Assembly (NCBI GenBank): GCA_964655115.1
Contig: CAZZKM010000003.1
Span: 24,015-88,014 of the forward strand
Length of the DNA stretch: 64,000 bases
Direction of reading: 5' to 3'
DNA from: ATZT02 sp964655115
Lineage (GTDB): Bacteria > Actinomycetota > Actinomycetes > S36-B12 > UBA5976
The notes beneath the pieces were generated by a model. That model was given only the letters and a program-made list of their open reading frames with translations, ran no database searches and was not told the DNA's origin. The translations under genes and the position numbers were made by a program. Below are positions 41,111 to 50,587 of the stretch, one piece after another (the first letter of the stretch is position 1; each line of letters begins with the position of its first letter).

Positions 41111-42301
41111 ATGGCGCGAGAACCAATAGGAGACATAGCGCCACTTGATGGAAATCTTGAAATTGATTTTACTAACTTAACCAAAAAGCCATTCTCAATT
41201 TATCTTCATGTTCCTTTTTGCAAGAAACGGTGTGGATACTGTGATTTTAATACCTATACACCGAATGAATTAGATACTAAAGATCAAATTGAAAACTGGG
41301 CTAAGGCAATAGTTAAAGAAATAGAGTTATCAAAAAGTATTCTTAAAAAAGAATTAGAAATTGACACTATTTTTTTTGGAGGAGGAACACCTTCACTACT
41401 TTCAGGAAAAGAAATTTCCTATTTGTTTGATAGTTTAAAAAATAATTTCGATTTTTCAAAAAATATAGAAATTACGTTAGAGGCAAACCCAGATGATATC
41501 AATGATGAAATAATAGAAAACTGGATCAAGAATCAAATAAATAGAATTTCAATAGGAATGCAGAGTTCCTCTAAAAAAGTATTGCAGATTTTAGACCGAA
41601 CGCACGATACTTCAAATATTGAAAAATCTGCCAAATTGCTAAAAAAACATGGATTAAATAATTTTAGTTTTGATTTAATTTACGGTACACCAGGTGAAAG
41701 TCTTAAAGATTGGCAAGAAAGTTTAGAATTTGCAATTAGTTTAAACCCGGTTCATTTATCCGCATATTCACTAGTTATTGAACCTGGAACAAAAATGGGT
41801 AATGATCTAAATACAAATAAAATACAAAATGTTAATGACGATTTAGCTGCAGATAAATACTTATTGGCGGATGAAATTTTAGAAAAATCTGGATTTAAAT
41901 GGTATGAAATCTCAAATTGGAGTCGGAACAACTTAAATTCTAGACATAATTTGAATTATTGGAAAAATAATAATTGGTGGGGTTTTGGCCCAGGGGCTCA
42001 CTCGCATGTAGAAGGTTATAGATGGTGGAATTTAAAGTTACCAAAACAATGGCGAGAAAGATTAGAAAAAAATGAGTCACCTGCAAAAGCTAGAGAAATT
42101 TTAACTCCAGAGCAAAAAATAAGTGAAGAAATAATGCTTTCTTTGCGATTAAATACAGGTTTGGAAACCAGAAAATTTAAATCAGAATTAATGGATGACT
42201 TAAAAAATAAAGATTTAATTTTCTTATCTGGAAGTAATTTTGTTTTAACAAAACGAGGAAGATTGCTTGCCGACCAGGTTTTTATGCAATTAAATAATTG
42301 A
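41111..42301 (+). CDS. hemW: Radical SAM haem chaperone HemW-like protein
   Basis: A 396-residue radical SAM protein related to HemN. The cluster motif is C37-X3-C41-X2-C44 followed by D-F in HVPFCKKRCGYCDF. GGGTPSLL and LNYWKNNNWWGFGPGAHS are HemW features. HemN-type enzymes need a fourth nearby cysteine, which is absent here, as in HemW, so a haem-trafficking role is more likely than coproporphyrinogen oxidation. It follows lepA and precedes the CIRCE/hrcA region. Confidence 0.9.
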   Translation: MAREPIGDIAPLDGNLEIDFTNLTKKPFSIYLHVPFCKKRCGYCDFNTYTPNELDTKDQIENWAKAIVKEIELSKSILKKELEIDTIFFGGGTPSLLSGKEISYLFDSLKNNFDFSKNIEITLEANPDDINDEIIENWIKNQINRISIGMQSSSKKVLQILDRTHDTSNIEKSAKLLKKHGLNNFSFDLIYGTPGESLKDWQESLEFAISLNPVHLSAYSLVIEPGTKMGNDLNTNKIQNVNDDLAADKYLLADEILEKSGFKWYEISNWSRNNLNSRHNLNYWKNNNWWGFGPGAHSHVEGYRWWNLKLPKQWRERLEKNESPAKAREILTPEQKISEEIMLSLRLNTGLETRKFKSELMDDLKNKDLIFLSGSNFVLTKRGRLLADQVFMQLNN

Positions 42302-42363
42302 ATTTCAAGTTCTCCACATACTCACCAAGGTAAAAGTGGCAGGAGAAATATAAATAAAGTAAT

Positions 42364-42390
42364 CTAGCACTTGATAGGTTTAAGTGCTAA
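42364..42390. promoter_or_regulatory. CIRCE element upstream of hrcA
   Basis: CTAGCACTT (42364-42372), the nine-base spacer GATAGGTTT, and AAGTGCTAA (42382-42390) match the CIRCE layout TTAGCACTC-N9-GAGTGCTAA with 8 of 9 arm bases complementary. It lies 22 bases before hrcA and implies autoregulation of hrcA-dnaJ by HrcA. Confidence 0.9.
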
Positions 42391-42412
42391 TTAATGACGA
42401 GACGGTGATCCT

Positions 42413-43426
42413 TTGGACGAAAGAAAGTACGCGGTTCTAAGTGCAATTATTGAGGATTATGTTGCAACTCAAGAACCTATCGGGTCAAAAAGCCTTGTCG
42501 AAAGACATAGTTTAAAAGTTTCACCTGCAACTGTTCGAAATGAAATGGCAGTTTTGGAAGATGAAGGTTACATTGTTCAACCTCATACAAGTGCTGGCCG
42601 TATTCCAACTGATAAAGGTTACAGAACATTTGTTGATCGTTTAAATGAAGTAAGACAACTCTCACCAGCTGAAACTAGAGCTATAACTCAAGTGCTCGAA
42701 GGTGCAGTTGATCTAGATGATGTAATGCAAAAAACTGTTAAATTATTATCTCAATTAACTGGTCAAATCTCTTTAGTCCAATATCCAATTCTTTCTGGAT
42801 CAACTGTTCGACATATTGATTTGATCTCAATAAATGAAAAAAGAATAATGATCGTACTTGTTGCTAATAGTGGAAGGCTTGAGCAAGTAACGGTGGAGTT
42901 AGAAAATAATATTGATGAAATTACATTAGATTTACTTCGAAAAAAGTTAAAAAATACTATTACTGATAAAAAATTTATTGAAGTATCTAATTTAATTGAT
43001 AACTTTCATGAGGATCATGAATTAGTAAATAAAAGTTTAGTAAAAAAAGTTATTGAAAAATTGAAAGTAATGGTGACTCAAAAATCAGATCAGAAAATTG
43101 TGGTTGCAGGTGCAAGCAATTTAGCTAAGTTGGACTCAGAATTTAGTAAAAAATTGCTACCTGTTTTAGATGAAATTGAAGAAAATGTTGTCATGCTGAA
43201 ATTGATGGGTGAAATGGTTAGTGAAGATGAACTTTTTATAAGAATTGGGCACGAGAATAAAGTAGCTAATTTGCATTCAGCCTCAGTGGTTTCTTCTGGG
43301 TATATGACTGGAGATTCTTTATCAAAACTTGGCATAGTTGGACCAACTCGAATGGACTACCCAGGAACTATTTCAGCTGTACGAGCTGTCGCAAGATACT
43401 TGGGCAGAATTTTGGGAAATAAGTAA
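42413..43426 (+). CDS. hrcA: Heat-inducible transcription repressor HrcA
   Basis: Repressor of CIRCE-controlled heat-shock genes, 337 residues. N-terminal winged helix: YAVLSAIIEDYVATQEPIGS with SLKVSPATVRNEMAVLE; the C-terminal dimer/GAF-like region ends GPTRMDYPGTISAVRAV. Start is TTG. The CIRCE site in front indicates autoregulation. dnaJ follows with no intervening base, so the repressor and this co-chaperone are co-induced. Confidence 0.96.
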   Translation: MDERKYAVLSAIIEDYVATQEPIGSKSLVERHSLKVSPATVRNEMAVLEDEGYIVQPHTSAGRIPTDKGYRTFVDRLNEVRQLSPAETRAITQVLEGAVDLDDVMQKTVKLLSQLTGQISLVQYPILSGSTVRHIDLISINEKRIMIVLVANSGRLEQVTVELENNIDEITLDLLRKKLKNTITDKKFIEVSNLIDNFHEDHELVNKSLVKKVIEKLKVMVTQKSDQKIVVAGASNLAKLDSEFSKKLLPVLDEIEENVVMLKLMGEMVSEDELFIRIGHENKVANLHSASVVSSGYMTGDSLSKLGIVGPTRMDYPGTISAVRAVARYLGRILGNK

Positions 43427-44542
43427 ATGGCAAATGATTATTACGACATTTTAGGTGTTGACACTGATGCCAGTAGTGATGAAATAAAAAAGGCTTATAG
43501 AAAACTTGCCAGAGAATTACATCCAGATCTAAATCCAGATCCAATTGCAGCGGAAAAATTTAAAGAAGTAACTGCAGCTTATGAAACTTTAAGCGATGAT
43601 CAAAAACGAAGAATGTATGATTTAGGGTTTTCAGGAAACGGTCCAAGTGCAAGTGGTTTTGGTTTTGGTGGCTTAGGAGATTTTGTTGACGCATTTTTTG
43701 GTTCAACTCAACAACGAGGTCCAAGATCTAGGACAAGAAGAGGTCAAGACGCACTTATTCAAATTGAAATTGAGTTAATTGAAGCTTATTCGGGATTAAA
43801 TAAAGATTTAACAGTTGAAACTGCAGTTGTTTGTTCTGTTTGCCAAGGAAGTTGTTGCGCACCTGGTACTTCGCCGACAGTCTGTTCAATGTGCAGAGGT
43901 AGAGGTGATGTGCAAGCAGTGCAGAGATCATTGTTAGGTCAAGTTGTTTCAAGTAGACCATGTCCACAATGTTCAGGATTTGGAACAGTTCTACCAAGTC
44001 CTTGCGCAGAATGTTCTGGTGAAGGAAGAGTTAGAACTCGTGCAACTTTAAATGCTCAAATTCCAGCAGGAGTTGATTCAGGAACCAGAGTTCAACTAGT
44101 TGGAAGAGGAGAAGTTGGACCAGGTGGCGGTGAAGCGGGAGATTTATATTTAGAAATAATTGTGAAACCACATAAAACTTTTCACCGCGAAGCAGATGAT
44201 TTACACAGTTTAATCAATATTCCAATGACAGCAGCAGCTTTAGGAACAAACTTTGTTTTTCAAACCTTTGATTCTGAAGAAAATATAAATATTAAACCTG
44301 GAACTCAATCTGGAACGGTAATCACATTGAGAGGTAAAGGTATGCCAAGGCTGAGAAGAGAAGGCAAAGGAGACTTACATCTGGAAGTAAATGTTGAGAC
44401 ACCTTCTGCAATAAACGAAGAGCAAAAAGGTTTGTTGAAAAAATTAGCCGAATTAAGAAAAGAAGATAAATTAAATATTGAACCAGAAAAAATAAACGAA
44501 ACAGGTTTATTTTCAAAAATTAGAGACGTTTTTTCAAGATAA
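43427..44542 (+). CDS. dnaJ: Chaperone protein DnaJ (DnaJ2 type)
   Basis: A 371-residue type I J-protein. The J domain has HPD at residues 32-34, followed by a Gly/Phe-rich linker (GFGFGGLGDF) and the zinc region with four CxxCxG repeats (CSVCQG, CSMCRG, CPQCSG, CAECSG). In the first repeat the final glycine is cysteine (CQGSCC). C-terminal substrate domains are complete. HrcA-linked DnaJ2 in Actinobacteria is usually distinct from the dnaK-linked copy. Confidence 0.95.
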   Translation: MANDYYDILGVDTDASSDEIKKAYRKLARELHPDLNPDPIAAEKFKEVTAAYETLSDDQKRRMYDLGFSGNGPSASGFGFGGLGDFVDAFFGSTQQRGPRSRTRRGQDALIQIEIELIEAYSGLNKDLTVETAVVCSVCQGSCCAPGTSPTVCSMCRGRGDVQAVQRSLLGQVVSSRPCPQCSGFGTVLPSPCAECSGEGRVRTRATLNAQIPAGVDSGTRVQLVGRGEVGPGGGEAGDLYLEIIVKPHKTFHREADDLHSLINIPMTAAALGTNFVFQTFDSEENINIKPGTQSGTVITLRGKGMPRLRREGKGDLHLEVNVETPSAINEEQKGLLKKLAELRKEDKLNIEPEKINETGLFSKIRDVFSR

Positions 44543-44544
44543 AA

Positions 44545-45279
44545 ATGCAACCTGCATATTTTATTGCGTCAACGAAAGAATTAAACGAAAAAGTTATCGC
44601 CTTAAAAGGTGATGAAGCACATCATGCAATAAAGGTAAGAAGAACTGAAATAAATGAGTTAATTTTTATAACTGACACCAAAGGCTTAGTGGTTGAAGCT
44701 AAAGTTGTAGAAATTGGACCGGGAAAAATACTTAAAGCAGAAGTTATTAATAAAAAATTACATGAAAATAGAAATCCAATAGTTTGTGTTGCCCAAGCAA
44801 TTGCCAAAGGCGATAGGGCTGATTTATCTATTGAACTTTTGACCGAAGTCGGTGTAGACAAAATTATTCCTTGGCAAGCAAATAGAAGTGTTTCTAGATT
44901 AGAAGATAAAGAAGTTAAATTAATTCAGAAATGGAACAATACGGCAAGAGAATCTACAAAACAAGCAAGACGACCTTTCATGCCTGAAATATTGAACCTT
45001 GTTAATACTAAAGAGTTAGTTGAGGAATTTAACAATTTTGAAAAAGTTTTAATCTTAGATCCAGATTCATCAAATAGTTTTATCGAAGAAATAAAAAAAA
45101 TTTCTAAAAGTATCTTGCTAGTAATTGGCCCCGAAGGTGGAATAGATGAATTAGAAATGAATTTATTTAAGAATGCCAAAGCAGATTTTGCAAGTCTTGG
45201 CGAATCTATTCTTAGAACTTCTTCAGCAGGAGCAATTAGTGCTGCAATTTTACTTGCTCAAACAAAGTGGATAAAATAA
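44545..45279 (+). CDS. rsmE: 16S rRNA m3U1498 methyltransferase RsmE
   Basis: SPOUT-family methyltransferase of 244 residues. GDEAHHAIKVRR in the N-terminal PUA-like domain and LLVIGPEGGIDELEM plus LGESILRTSSAGAISAAILL forming the C-terminal knot are diagnostic. It starts two bases after dnaJ and is followed by a HIT gene at 4 bp. The hrcA-dnaJ-rsmE order is conserved in Actinobacteria and Firmicutes. Confidence 0.94.
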   Translation: MQPAYFIASTKELNEKVIALKGDEAHHAIKVRRTEINELIFITDTKGLVVEAKVVEIGPGKILKAEVINKKLHENRNPIVCVAQAIAKGDRADLSIELLTEVGVDKIIPWQANRSVSRLEDKEVKLIQKWNNTARESTKQARRPFMPEILNLVNTKELVEEFNNFEKVLILDPDSSNSFIEEIKKISKSILLVIGPEGGIDELEMNLFKNAKADFASLGESILRTSSAGAISAAILLAQTKWIK

Positions 45280-45283
45280 ACAA

Positions 45284-45625
45284 ATGACTGAGTGCTTATT
45301 TTGCAAAATAATTTTGGGACAAATTCCTTCAATAAAAGTTTATGAAGATGAAGATTTTTTAGCGTTTAACGATATTGATCCAAAAGCACCAGTGCATATT
45401 TTAGTTATTCCAAAGAAACACTTTGATAATATTTCAGAATTAAGCTTCAGTGATAAAAAGTTAACGGCTGGTTTGATGTCGACGGCTTCAAAAATTGCGG
45501 AACTAGAGAATTTAACAAAAGGTTTTAGGATTGTTTTAAACACTGGTGTAGATGGTGGACAATCAGTTTTCCACGTACATGCCCATCTTTTAGGTGGTCG
45601 AAGCCTAACTTGGCCACCAGGTTAA
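45284..45625 (+). CDS. HIT family nucleotide-binding hydrolase (HinT-like)
   Basis: A 113-residue protein with the histidine triad HVHAHLL at residues 97-103, preceded by CLFCKIILGQIPS at the N-terminus and AFNDIDPKAPVHILVIPKKH in the middle. HinT proteins hydrolyse phosphoramidates such as AMP-lysine. It follows rsmE by 4 bp in the hrcA operon. Confidence 0.92.
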   Translation: MTECLFCKIILGQIPSIKVYEDEDFLAFNDIDPKAPVHILVIPKKHFDNISELSFSDKKLTAGLMSTASKIAELENLTKGFRIVLNTGVDGGQSVFHVHAHLLGGRSLTWPPG

Positions 45626-45661
45626 TTGTCCAATTTATTTGAACAAATATTATAAAAATAG

Positions 45662-46657
45662 ATGACCAGCCTTAGTAGCGATTTTCAGTCTCGCATAATA
45701 ATTCCAAATTCGATATCGATGATATCTTTACTTGGAACTAATGATGAGAATTTAAAAATAGTAGAAAAATCATTTCCAGAAGTAAATTTGCACGTAAGAG
45801 GAAATGAGATCAATCTGCATGGAAATGTTAATTCAGTAAAACTTGTCAATCAACTATTTTCTGAACTAATTTCTTTAATTAGAACAGGTCAATCATTAAG
45901 TTCTGATTTAATAGAACGATCTATCTCAATGTTGAATGCTGAAGAACAGATCAGTCCTAGCAAAGTCTTAACAGTTGATATTTTAACTTCACGAGGAAAG
46001 TCGATTAGACCAAAGACTTTTAATCAAAAAAAGTATGTAGATGCAATTGATAAAAAAACAGTTGTTTTTGGAATCGGACCTGCAGGTTCTGGAAAAACAT
46101 ATTTGGCAGTTGCTAAAGCTGTACAAGCTTTACAGGCTAAACAAGTTAACAGAATAGTTTTGACCAGACCAGCTGTTGAAGCCGGAGAACATCTTGGATT
46201 TTTGCCAGGAACTTTGTCAGAAAAAATAGATCCTTACTTACGGCCTCTTTATGATGCTTTACAAGACATGATTGATCCAGAGAAAATTCCAAAGTTAATG
46301 ACAAATGGTTCGATTGAAGTTGCGCCTCTTGCCTATATGAGAGGTAGAACTTTAAATGATTCCTTCATAATTCTTGATGAAGCACAAAATACTTCTCCTG
46401 AACAAATGAAAATGTTTCTTACAAGACTTGGGTTTGGCTCAAAAATGGTCGTAACAGGAGATGTTACACAAATTGATTTACCTTCCGGAACCAAATCTGG
46501 ATTGAAAGTAGTTCAAGATATTTTGGAAACAGTTGAAGATTTAGAATTTATTAATCTAACTTCAGACGATGTTGTAAGACATAAATTAGTGAGTCGCATT
46601 GTAGAAGCATATGAAACCTGGGATAAAAAATCTGATAAAGGAAATTTTCGGAAATGA
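45662..46657 (+). CDS. phoH: PhoH family ATPase (PhoH1)
   Basis: A 331-residue PhoH-type ATPase. An N-terminal KH-like region (LLGTNDENLKIVEKSFP) precedes the P-loop GPAGSGKTYLAV, then GEHLGFLPGTL and the Walker B IILDEAQN, with VVTGDVTQIDLP. Linked to RNA metabolism through its constant ybeY partner. It overlaps ybeY by four bases (ATGA). Confidence 0.94.
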   Translation: MTSLSSDFQSRIIIPNSISMISLLGTNDENLKIVEKSFPEVNLHVRGNEINLHGNVNSVKLVNQLFSELISLIRTGQSLSSDLIERSISMLNAEEQISPSKVLTVDILTSRGKSIRPKTFNQKKYVDAIDKKTVVFGIGPAGSGKTYLAVAKAVQALQAKQVNRIVLTRPAVEAGEHLGFLPGTLSEKIDPYLRPLYDALQDMIDPEKIPKLMTNGSIEVAPLAYMRGRTLNDSFIILDEAQNTSPEQMKMFLTRLGFGSKMVVTGDVTQIDLPSGTKSGLKVVQDILETVEDLEFINLTSDDVVRHKLVSRIVEAYETWDKKSDKGNFRK

Positions 46658-47094
46658 TTGAAATTGAAAATAAAAGTTCTTTTGGAATAGATGAAAAAAA
46701 ACTAAAGTATTTTATAGGCAAAATATATTCGGAATTAAGTATTCCTGATCATTTTGCTTTATCAATTCTTTATGTTGATGTGAAAGAAATGCAAGAACTT
46801 CATTTCAAGTGGATGAAACTAAATACTCCTACCGATGTTATGAGTTTTCCAATGGATGATATTCAAAATTCAAACAGAACAAAAGACAAAATACTTGGAG
46901 ATATAATTATATGTCCTAGTGTTTCTTGGAGTGAAGCAACATTTAGAAGGGAAAACCCTGCAAGATATTTTGTTTTCCTACACGTACATGCAATTTTGCA
47001 TCTTTTGGGACATGACCATCAAAAATTACGTCAAAGAAAAATTATGAAAAAACTTGAAAAACAAGTCATGGATATAGTGGAGAAAGTTAAATAA
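46654..47094 (+). CDS. ybeY: Endoribonuclease YbeY (rRNA maturation factor)
   Basis: A 146-residue zinc-dependent RNase for 16S 3-prime processing. The metal motif is HAILHLLGHDH (HxxxHxxxxxH), near residue 110. LNTPTDVMSFPMDD is the second signature. Stop codon directly abuts the TTG of the downstream CNNM/CBS gene. The phoH-ybeY-CNNM-era order is conserved. Confidence 0.95.
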   Translation: MIEIENKSSFGIDEKKLKYFIGKIYSELSIPDHFALSILYVDVKEMQELHFKWMKLNTPTDVMSFPMDDIQNSNRTKDKILGDIIICPSVSWSEATFRRENPARYFVFLHVHAILHLLGHDHQKLRQRKIMKKLEKQVMDIVEKVK

Positions 47095-48378
47095 TTGAAT
47101 AATTTAAGTAGTTTAATTATTGTTGCTATTGTTATTGAAATTTTAGCTGCAGTTTTTATTGCAACAAAAACTGCAATTTCTAGAACGTCAGAATCAAGAG
47201 TAGATGCATTTTCTAAAGAAACTGGTAAAAATACTGAAAAACTTGAAAAAGTAATCGCTGATAAAAGTAAACATGTTGCGTCGCTGCAACTATTGGCACT
47301 TGCTCTAACTTCTGCTGGGGGAGTTTTTCTCACATTTGTAATAATAAAAATTTACTCTGCAAATTCATTCTCAATATTTTTATCAACTGTCATTGTGTCA
47401 TTATTGGGTTTTATCGTTCTAGGAGTGGCTCCAGAAACACTGGGTAGACAAAAATCAGATTCAATTTCTTATTATATGTCTTCTATTTCATTATTTATAA
47501 AACCAATTATTTGGCCGATTGCAAAAATACTAGTTTCCATAGGTAATGCATTAACTCCAGGTAAAGGATTTAAAGACGGTCCATTTGCAACAGCAGAAGA
47601 TTTACGCGATTTAGTTGATCAAGCAGAAGAAGCAGATGTCATTGAAGATGAAGAAAGACAAATGATTCATTCTGTATTTGAACTTGGCTCAACAGTTGCT
47701 AGAGAAGTTATGGTGCCAAGAACTGAAATGGTTTGGATTGAAAAGGGTAAAACACTTCGACAAGCAATCTCATTAGCTCTGCGTTCTGGTTATTCAAGAA
47801 TTCCAGTTATTGGTCAAGGCTCAGACGACATTATCGGAGTAGTTTATTTGAAGGATATTTCAAGAAGAATTTTTGAAAATTCAGAATCTGAAAGAAATGA
47901 AACTGTTGATCAACTAATGCGAAATGCTTATTTTGTTCCCGATAGTAAACCTGCAGATGAATTATTGAGAGAAATGCAAGCTGCAAGAGTTCACTTAGCG
48001 GTAGTAGTAGATGAATATGGTGGAACGGCAGGTTTAGTCACTATTGAAGATATTTTGGAAGAAATAGTTGGTGAAATTACTGATGAATATGACACTCATA
48101 TTGAAGAAGTAAATGAACTTGGACCAAATGTTTTCAGAGTAAGTTCTCGTATTCACCTTGATGACGTAGCTGAATTAATTAAAGTCGATTTATCCAGTGA
48201 TGACGAGGGTGTTGATACTTTGTCTGGTTTCTTGGCTAAAAAAATTGACAGAGTTCCAATTCCAGGAACTTCAATTGAAATCGAAGGATGGGAATTTGTC
48301 GCAGAAAGAGCAGCTGGTCGTAGAAATAAAGTAGGAACAATTCTGATTCGAAAAATTGAAAATTCTGAAGTCGAATAA
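47095..48378 (+). CDS. CNNM/CBS transporter-associated protein (HlyC/CorC family)
   Basis: A 427-residue membrane protein with a CNNM domain of four hydrophobic helices in residues 1-170, two CBS repeats (VMVPRTEMVWI and VVDEYGGTAGLVTIEDI) at about 200-330, and a C-terminal CorC_HlyC transporter-associated domain. These proteins are linked to magnesium or other cation export, often mislabelled haemolysins. Start is TTG immediately after ybeY. Confidence 0.9.
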   Translation: MNNLSSLIIVAIVIEILAAVFIATKTAISRTSESRVDAFSKETGKNTEKLEKVIADKSKHVASLQLLALALTSAGGVFLTFVIIKIYSANSFSIFLSTVIVSLLGFIVLGVAPETLGRQKSDSISYYMSSISLFIKPIIWPIAKILVSIGNALTPGKGFKDGPFATAEDLRDLVDQAEEADVIEDEERQMIHSVFELGSTVAREVMVPRTEMVWIEKGKTLRQAISLALRSGYSRIPVIGQGSDDIIGVVYLKDISRRIFENSESERNETVDQLMRNAYFVPDSKPADELLREMQAARVHLAVVVDEYGGTAGLVTIEDILEEIVGEITDEYDTHIEEVNELGPNVFRVSSRIHLDDVAELIKVDLSSDDEGVDTLSGFLAKKIDRVPIPGTSIEIEGWEFVAERAAGRRNKVGTILIRKIENSEVE

Positions 48379-48426
48379 ATTAACACTGAATAACTTCAAA
48401 TTTAAGCCGTCAGGCAAAATGTATTT

Positions 48427-49344
48427 ATGAGTGAATTTCGAAGTGGTTTTGCCTGCATAGTAGGTAGACCTAATGTTGGTAAATCTACCCTGACAAATCA
48501 ACTAGTTGGACAAAAAATTTCAATTATCTCAAAACAACCTCAAACAACGCGACATGCAATTAGAGGAATAGTTCACAATGAAAAGGGACAAATAGTTTTA
48601 GTAGATACACCTGGAGTGCACAAACCAAAAACTTTGCTGGGATCTAAATTAAATGAATTGGTCAAGCAAACTTGGTCTGAAGTTGATGTGATTGTGTTTT
48701 GTATACCTGCAGATCAAAAAATTGGTCCTGGAGATAAATTTATCGCTCAGGAAATAATGAAGTATTCAAATAAACCAAAAATTGGAGTTCTAACAAAAAT
48801 AGATAATGTTAAACAAAATTTAATTGCTGAAAGGCTTGTTGAATTAGATAAATTGGCAAAGGAATTAAATTTTGAATGGGTAGAAATTATTCCTGCTAGT
48901 TCACAAACTGGAGAAAATTTAGACAAGTTAATTGATTTAATTATTAAATACTTACCTCAGGGACCAGAACTTTACCCGCAAGAAGTTATCACTGATGAAT
49001 CTATCGAAACAATGATTTCTGAATATATAAGAGAAGCAGCTTTAGAAGATTTGAGGGAAGAATTGCCACATTCTCTTGCTGTGGTGGTGCAAAAAATTGA
49101 AACAGATGAAGATAGACCAGTTGATAAACCTTTAATGAAAATATATGCAGAAATATATGTTGAACGTGATAGCCAGAAAGGAATCATTATTGGCAATAAA
49201 GGTTCCAAATTAAAACAAATTGGTTCAATTTCAAGAAAACAAATAGAAAAATTAGTTGGAATGAAAGTCTATTTAGATTTGCAAGTTAAAGTTGCCCTTA
49301 ATTGGCAAACAGATCAAAATCAGCTAACAAAACTTGGTTTCTAG
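48427..49344 (+). CDS. era: GTPase Era
   Basis: A 305-residue ribosome biogenesis GTPase. G1 GRPNVGKS is at residues 13-20, then G3 DTPGVHKPK and G4 TKID. The C-terminal KH domain has GIIIGNKGSKLKQIG and LDLQVKVALNW. It acts with YbeY on 16S rRNA. Its TAG shares CTAG with the stop of the convergent AI-2E gene. Confidence 0.96.
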   Translation: MSEFRSGFACIVGRPNVGKSTLTNQLVGQKISIISKQPQTTRHAIRGIVHNEKGQIVLVDTPGVHKPKTLLGSKLNELVKQTWSEVDVIVFCIPADQKIGPGDKFIAQEIMKYSNKPKIGVLTKIDNVKQNLIAERLVELDKLAKELNFEWVEIIPASSQTGENLDKLIDLIIKYLPQGPELYPQEVITDESIETMISEYIREAALEDLREELPHSLAVVVQKIETDEDRPVDKPLMKIYAEIYVERDSQKGIIIGNKGSKLKQIGSISRKQIEKLVGMKVYLDLQVKVALNWQTDQNQLTKLGF

Positions 49345-50489
49345 TAATTTTCTTTCAAATCTTGAATGTGTAATTCGTCGATTAATTCGTAACGCTTTCC
49401 GTAAGTTTGTACCAATGCAATAACTGCTGCTGCAATTGGTACCCCAATTAGTGCTCCTACGGGTCCAAAAAAACTAGCAAAAACTATCACCGACGCAAAA
49501 GCTACAGCTGGATGAATATTCATAGTCATTGATGAAACTCTTGGAGTTAATAAGTAGTTTTCAATTTGTTGATAAATTGTCACAAAAATTACAACAAATA
49601 AACCATCAATTGGTTCATTTACAACTGCTACGATTGCAGGAATTATTCCACCAAGATATGAACCAATTGTTGGAATAAATTGACTAATAATTCCTGTGAA
49701 TAAACCCAACGGCAACCAGTAAGGTACTTCAATAATTAAAAGAAATACAGAAGTAATTACTGAATTTATCGTAGCTAAAATAACTCTGCTAATTACAAAT
49801 CCACCTGTTTTTTCGGTTGCAACTTTCCAAACTGTTGTAAAAACAACTTGCTGTTTTGCCGGTAACCAGCTAGCAATGGATCTTCTAATTTTTGGAGTCT
49901 CTGAAGCAAAATAGAAAGTAAATAACAATAAAGTAAAAATTTTAAACAAAAATCCTGCAATACTTGTTACTAATCCAAAAATACCTCCCGCAATACTTTG
50001 TGCAAATGTTGCTATTTGAGTATTTGAAATATTCAAGGATTCTTCAATATTGGAAGGACTTAAATTTAAATCAAAGCTGTCATTTAACCAGGTTGAAAAA
50101 CCTTCAATCAAACTAGGAATTTGAGTAATCAAACTAGCTAATTGTGATGCTAAAAGTTGTCCAAACGAAGCAATGAATCCTAGAACTAGAGCTACCAAAG
50201 ATAGTAAAACGATAAATGTACTTAAGCCACGCCTTATTCCTGACTTCGTTAGTTTTTCAACTAATGGAGTAATTGCAATTCCAATCAACCAAGCAAGAAG
50301 TATCAAAAATAAAAAGTCCTTAGTTTTGTAAAATGCCCATTCGACTAATTGAAAAAAAATAACAATAATTAATACAGTAATAATGCTTCTTTGAATAAAC
50401 CTTCTGTTGACAGAAAATTCCCAATTAGCTCCAGATCCACTTTTGCCTGAAATATCTGGTTGAGAATCCTGGTTAGATGGGTTCGTCAA
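49341..50489 (-). CDS. AI-2E family transporter (YdiK/PerM type)
   Basis: A 382-residue integral membrane protein with about eight helices. Signatures include LLAWLIGIAITPLVEKL near the N-terminus and the C-terminal VIFVTIYQQIENYLLTPRV and GPVGALIGVPIAAAVIALVQ. Members export AI-2 or act as antiporters; substrate here is unknown. Start is TTG with AAGGAG upstream. It runs leftward, sharing its stop palindrome with era. Confidence 0.9.
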   Translation of the reverse strand: MTNPSNQDSQPDISGKSGSGANWEFSVNRRFIQRSIITVLIIVIFFQLVEWAFYKTKDFLFLILLAWLIGIAITPLVEKLTKSGIRRGLSTFIVLLSLVALVLGFIASFGQLLASQLASLITQIPSLIEGFSTWLNDSFDLNLSPSNIEESLNISNTQIATFAQSIAGGIFGLVTSIAGFLFKIFTLLLFTFYFASETPKIRRSIASWLPAKQQVVFTTVWKVATEKTGGFVISRVILATINSVITSVFLLIIEVPYWLPLGLFTGIISQFIPTIGSYLGGIIPAIVAVVNEPIDGLFVVIFVTIYQQIENYLLTPRVSSMTMNIHPAVAFASVIVFASFFGPVGALIGVPIAAAVIALVQTYGKRYELIDELHIQDLKENY

Positions 50490-50587
50490 TTTAACTCCTT
50501 GTTCTACTTGATAACTCTACTTAACTTCAATCACTTAAGGAGTGTTGTGGTGTGAACAAATAAGGAATTTCCAGCAGAATAAGTCTT

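Noticed and set aside
41111..42301. Oxygen-independent coproporphyrinogen oxidase HemN
   Set aside because: The extra nearby cysteine of HemN is absent and the sequence has HemW features, so a haem chaperone is more likely.
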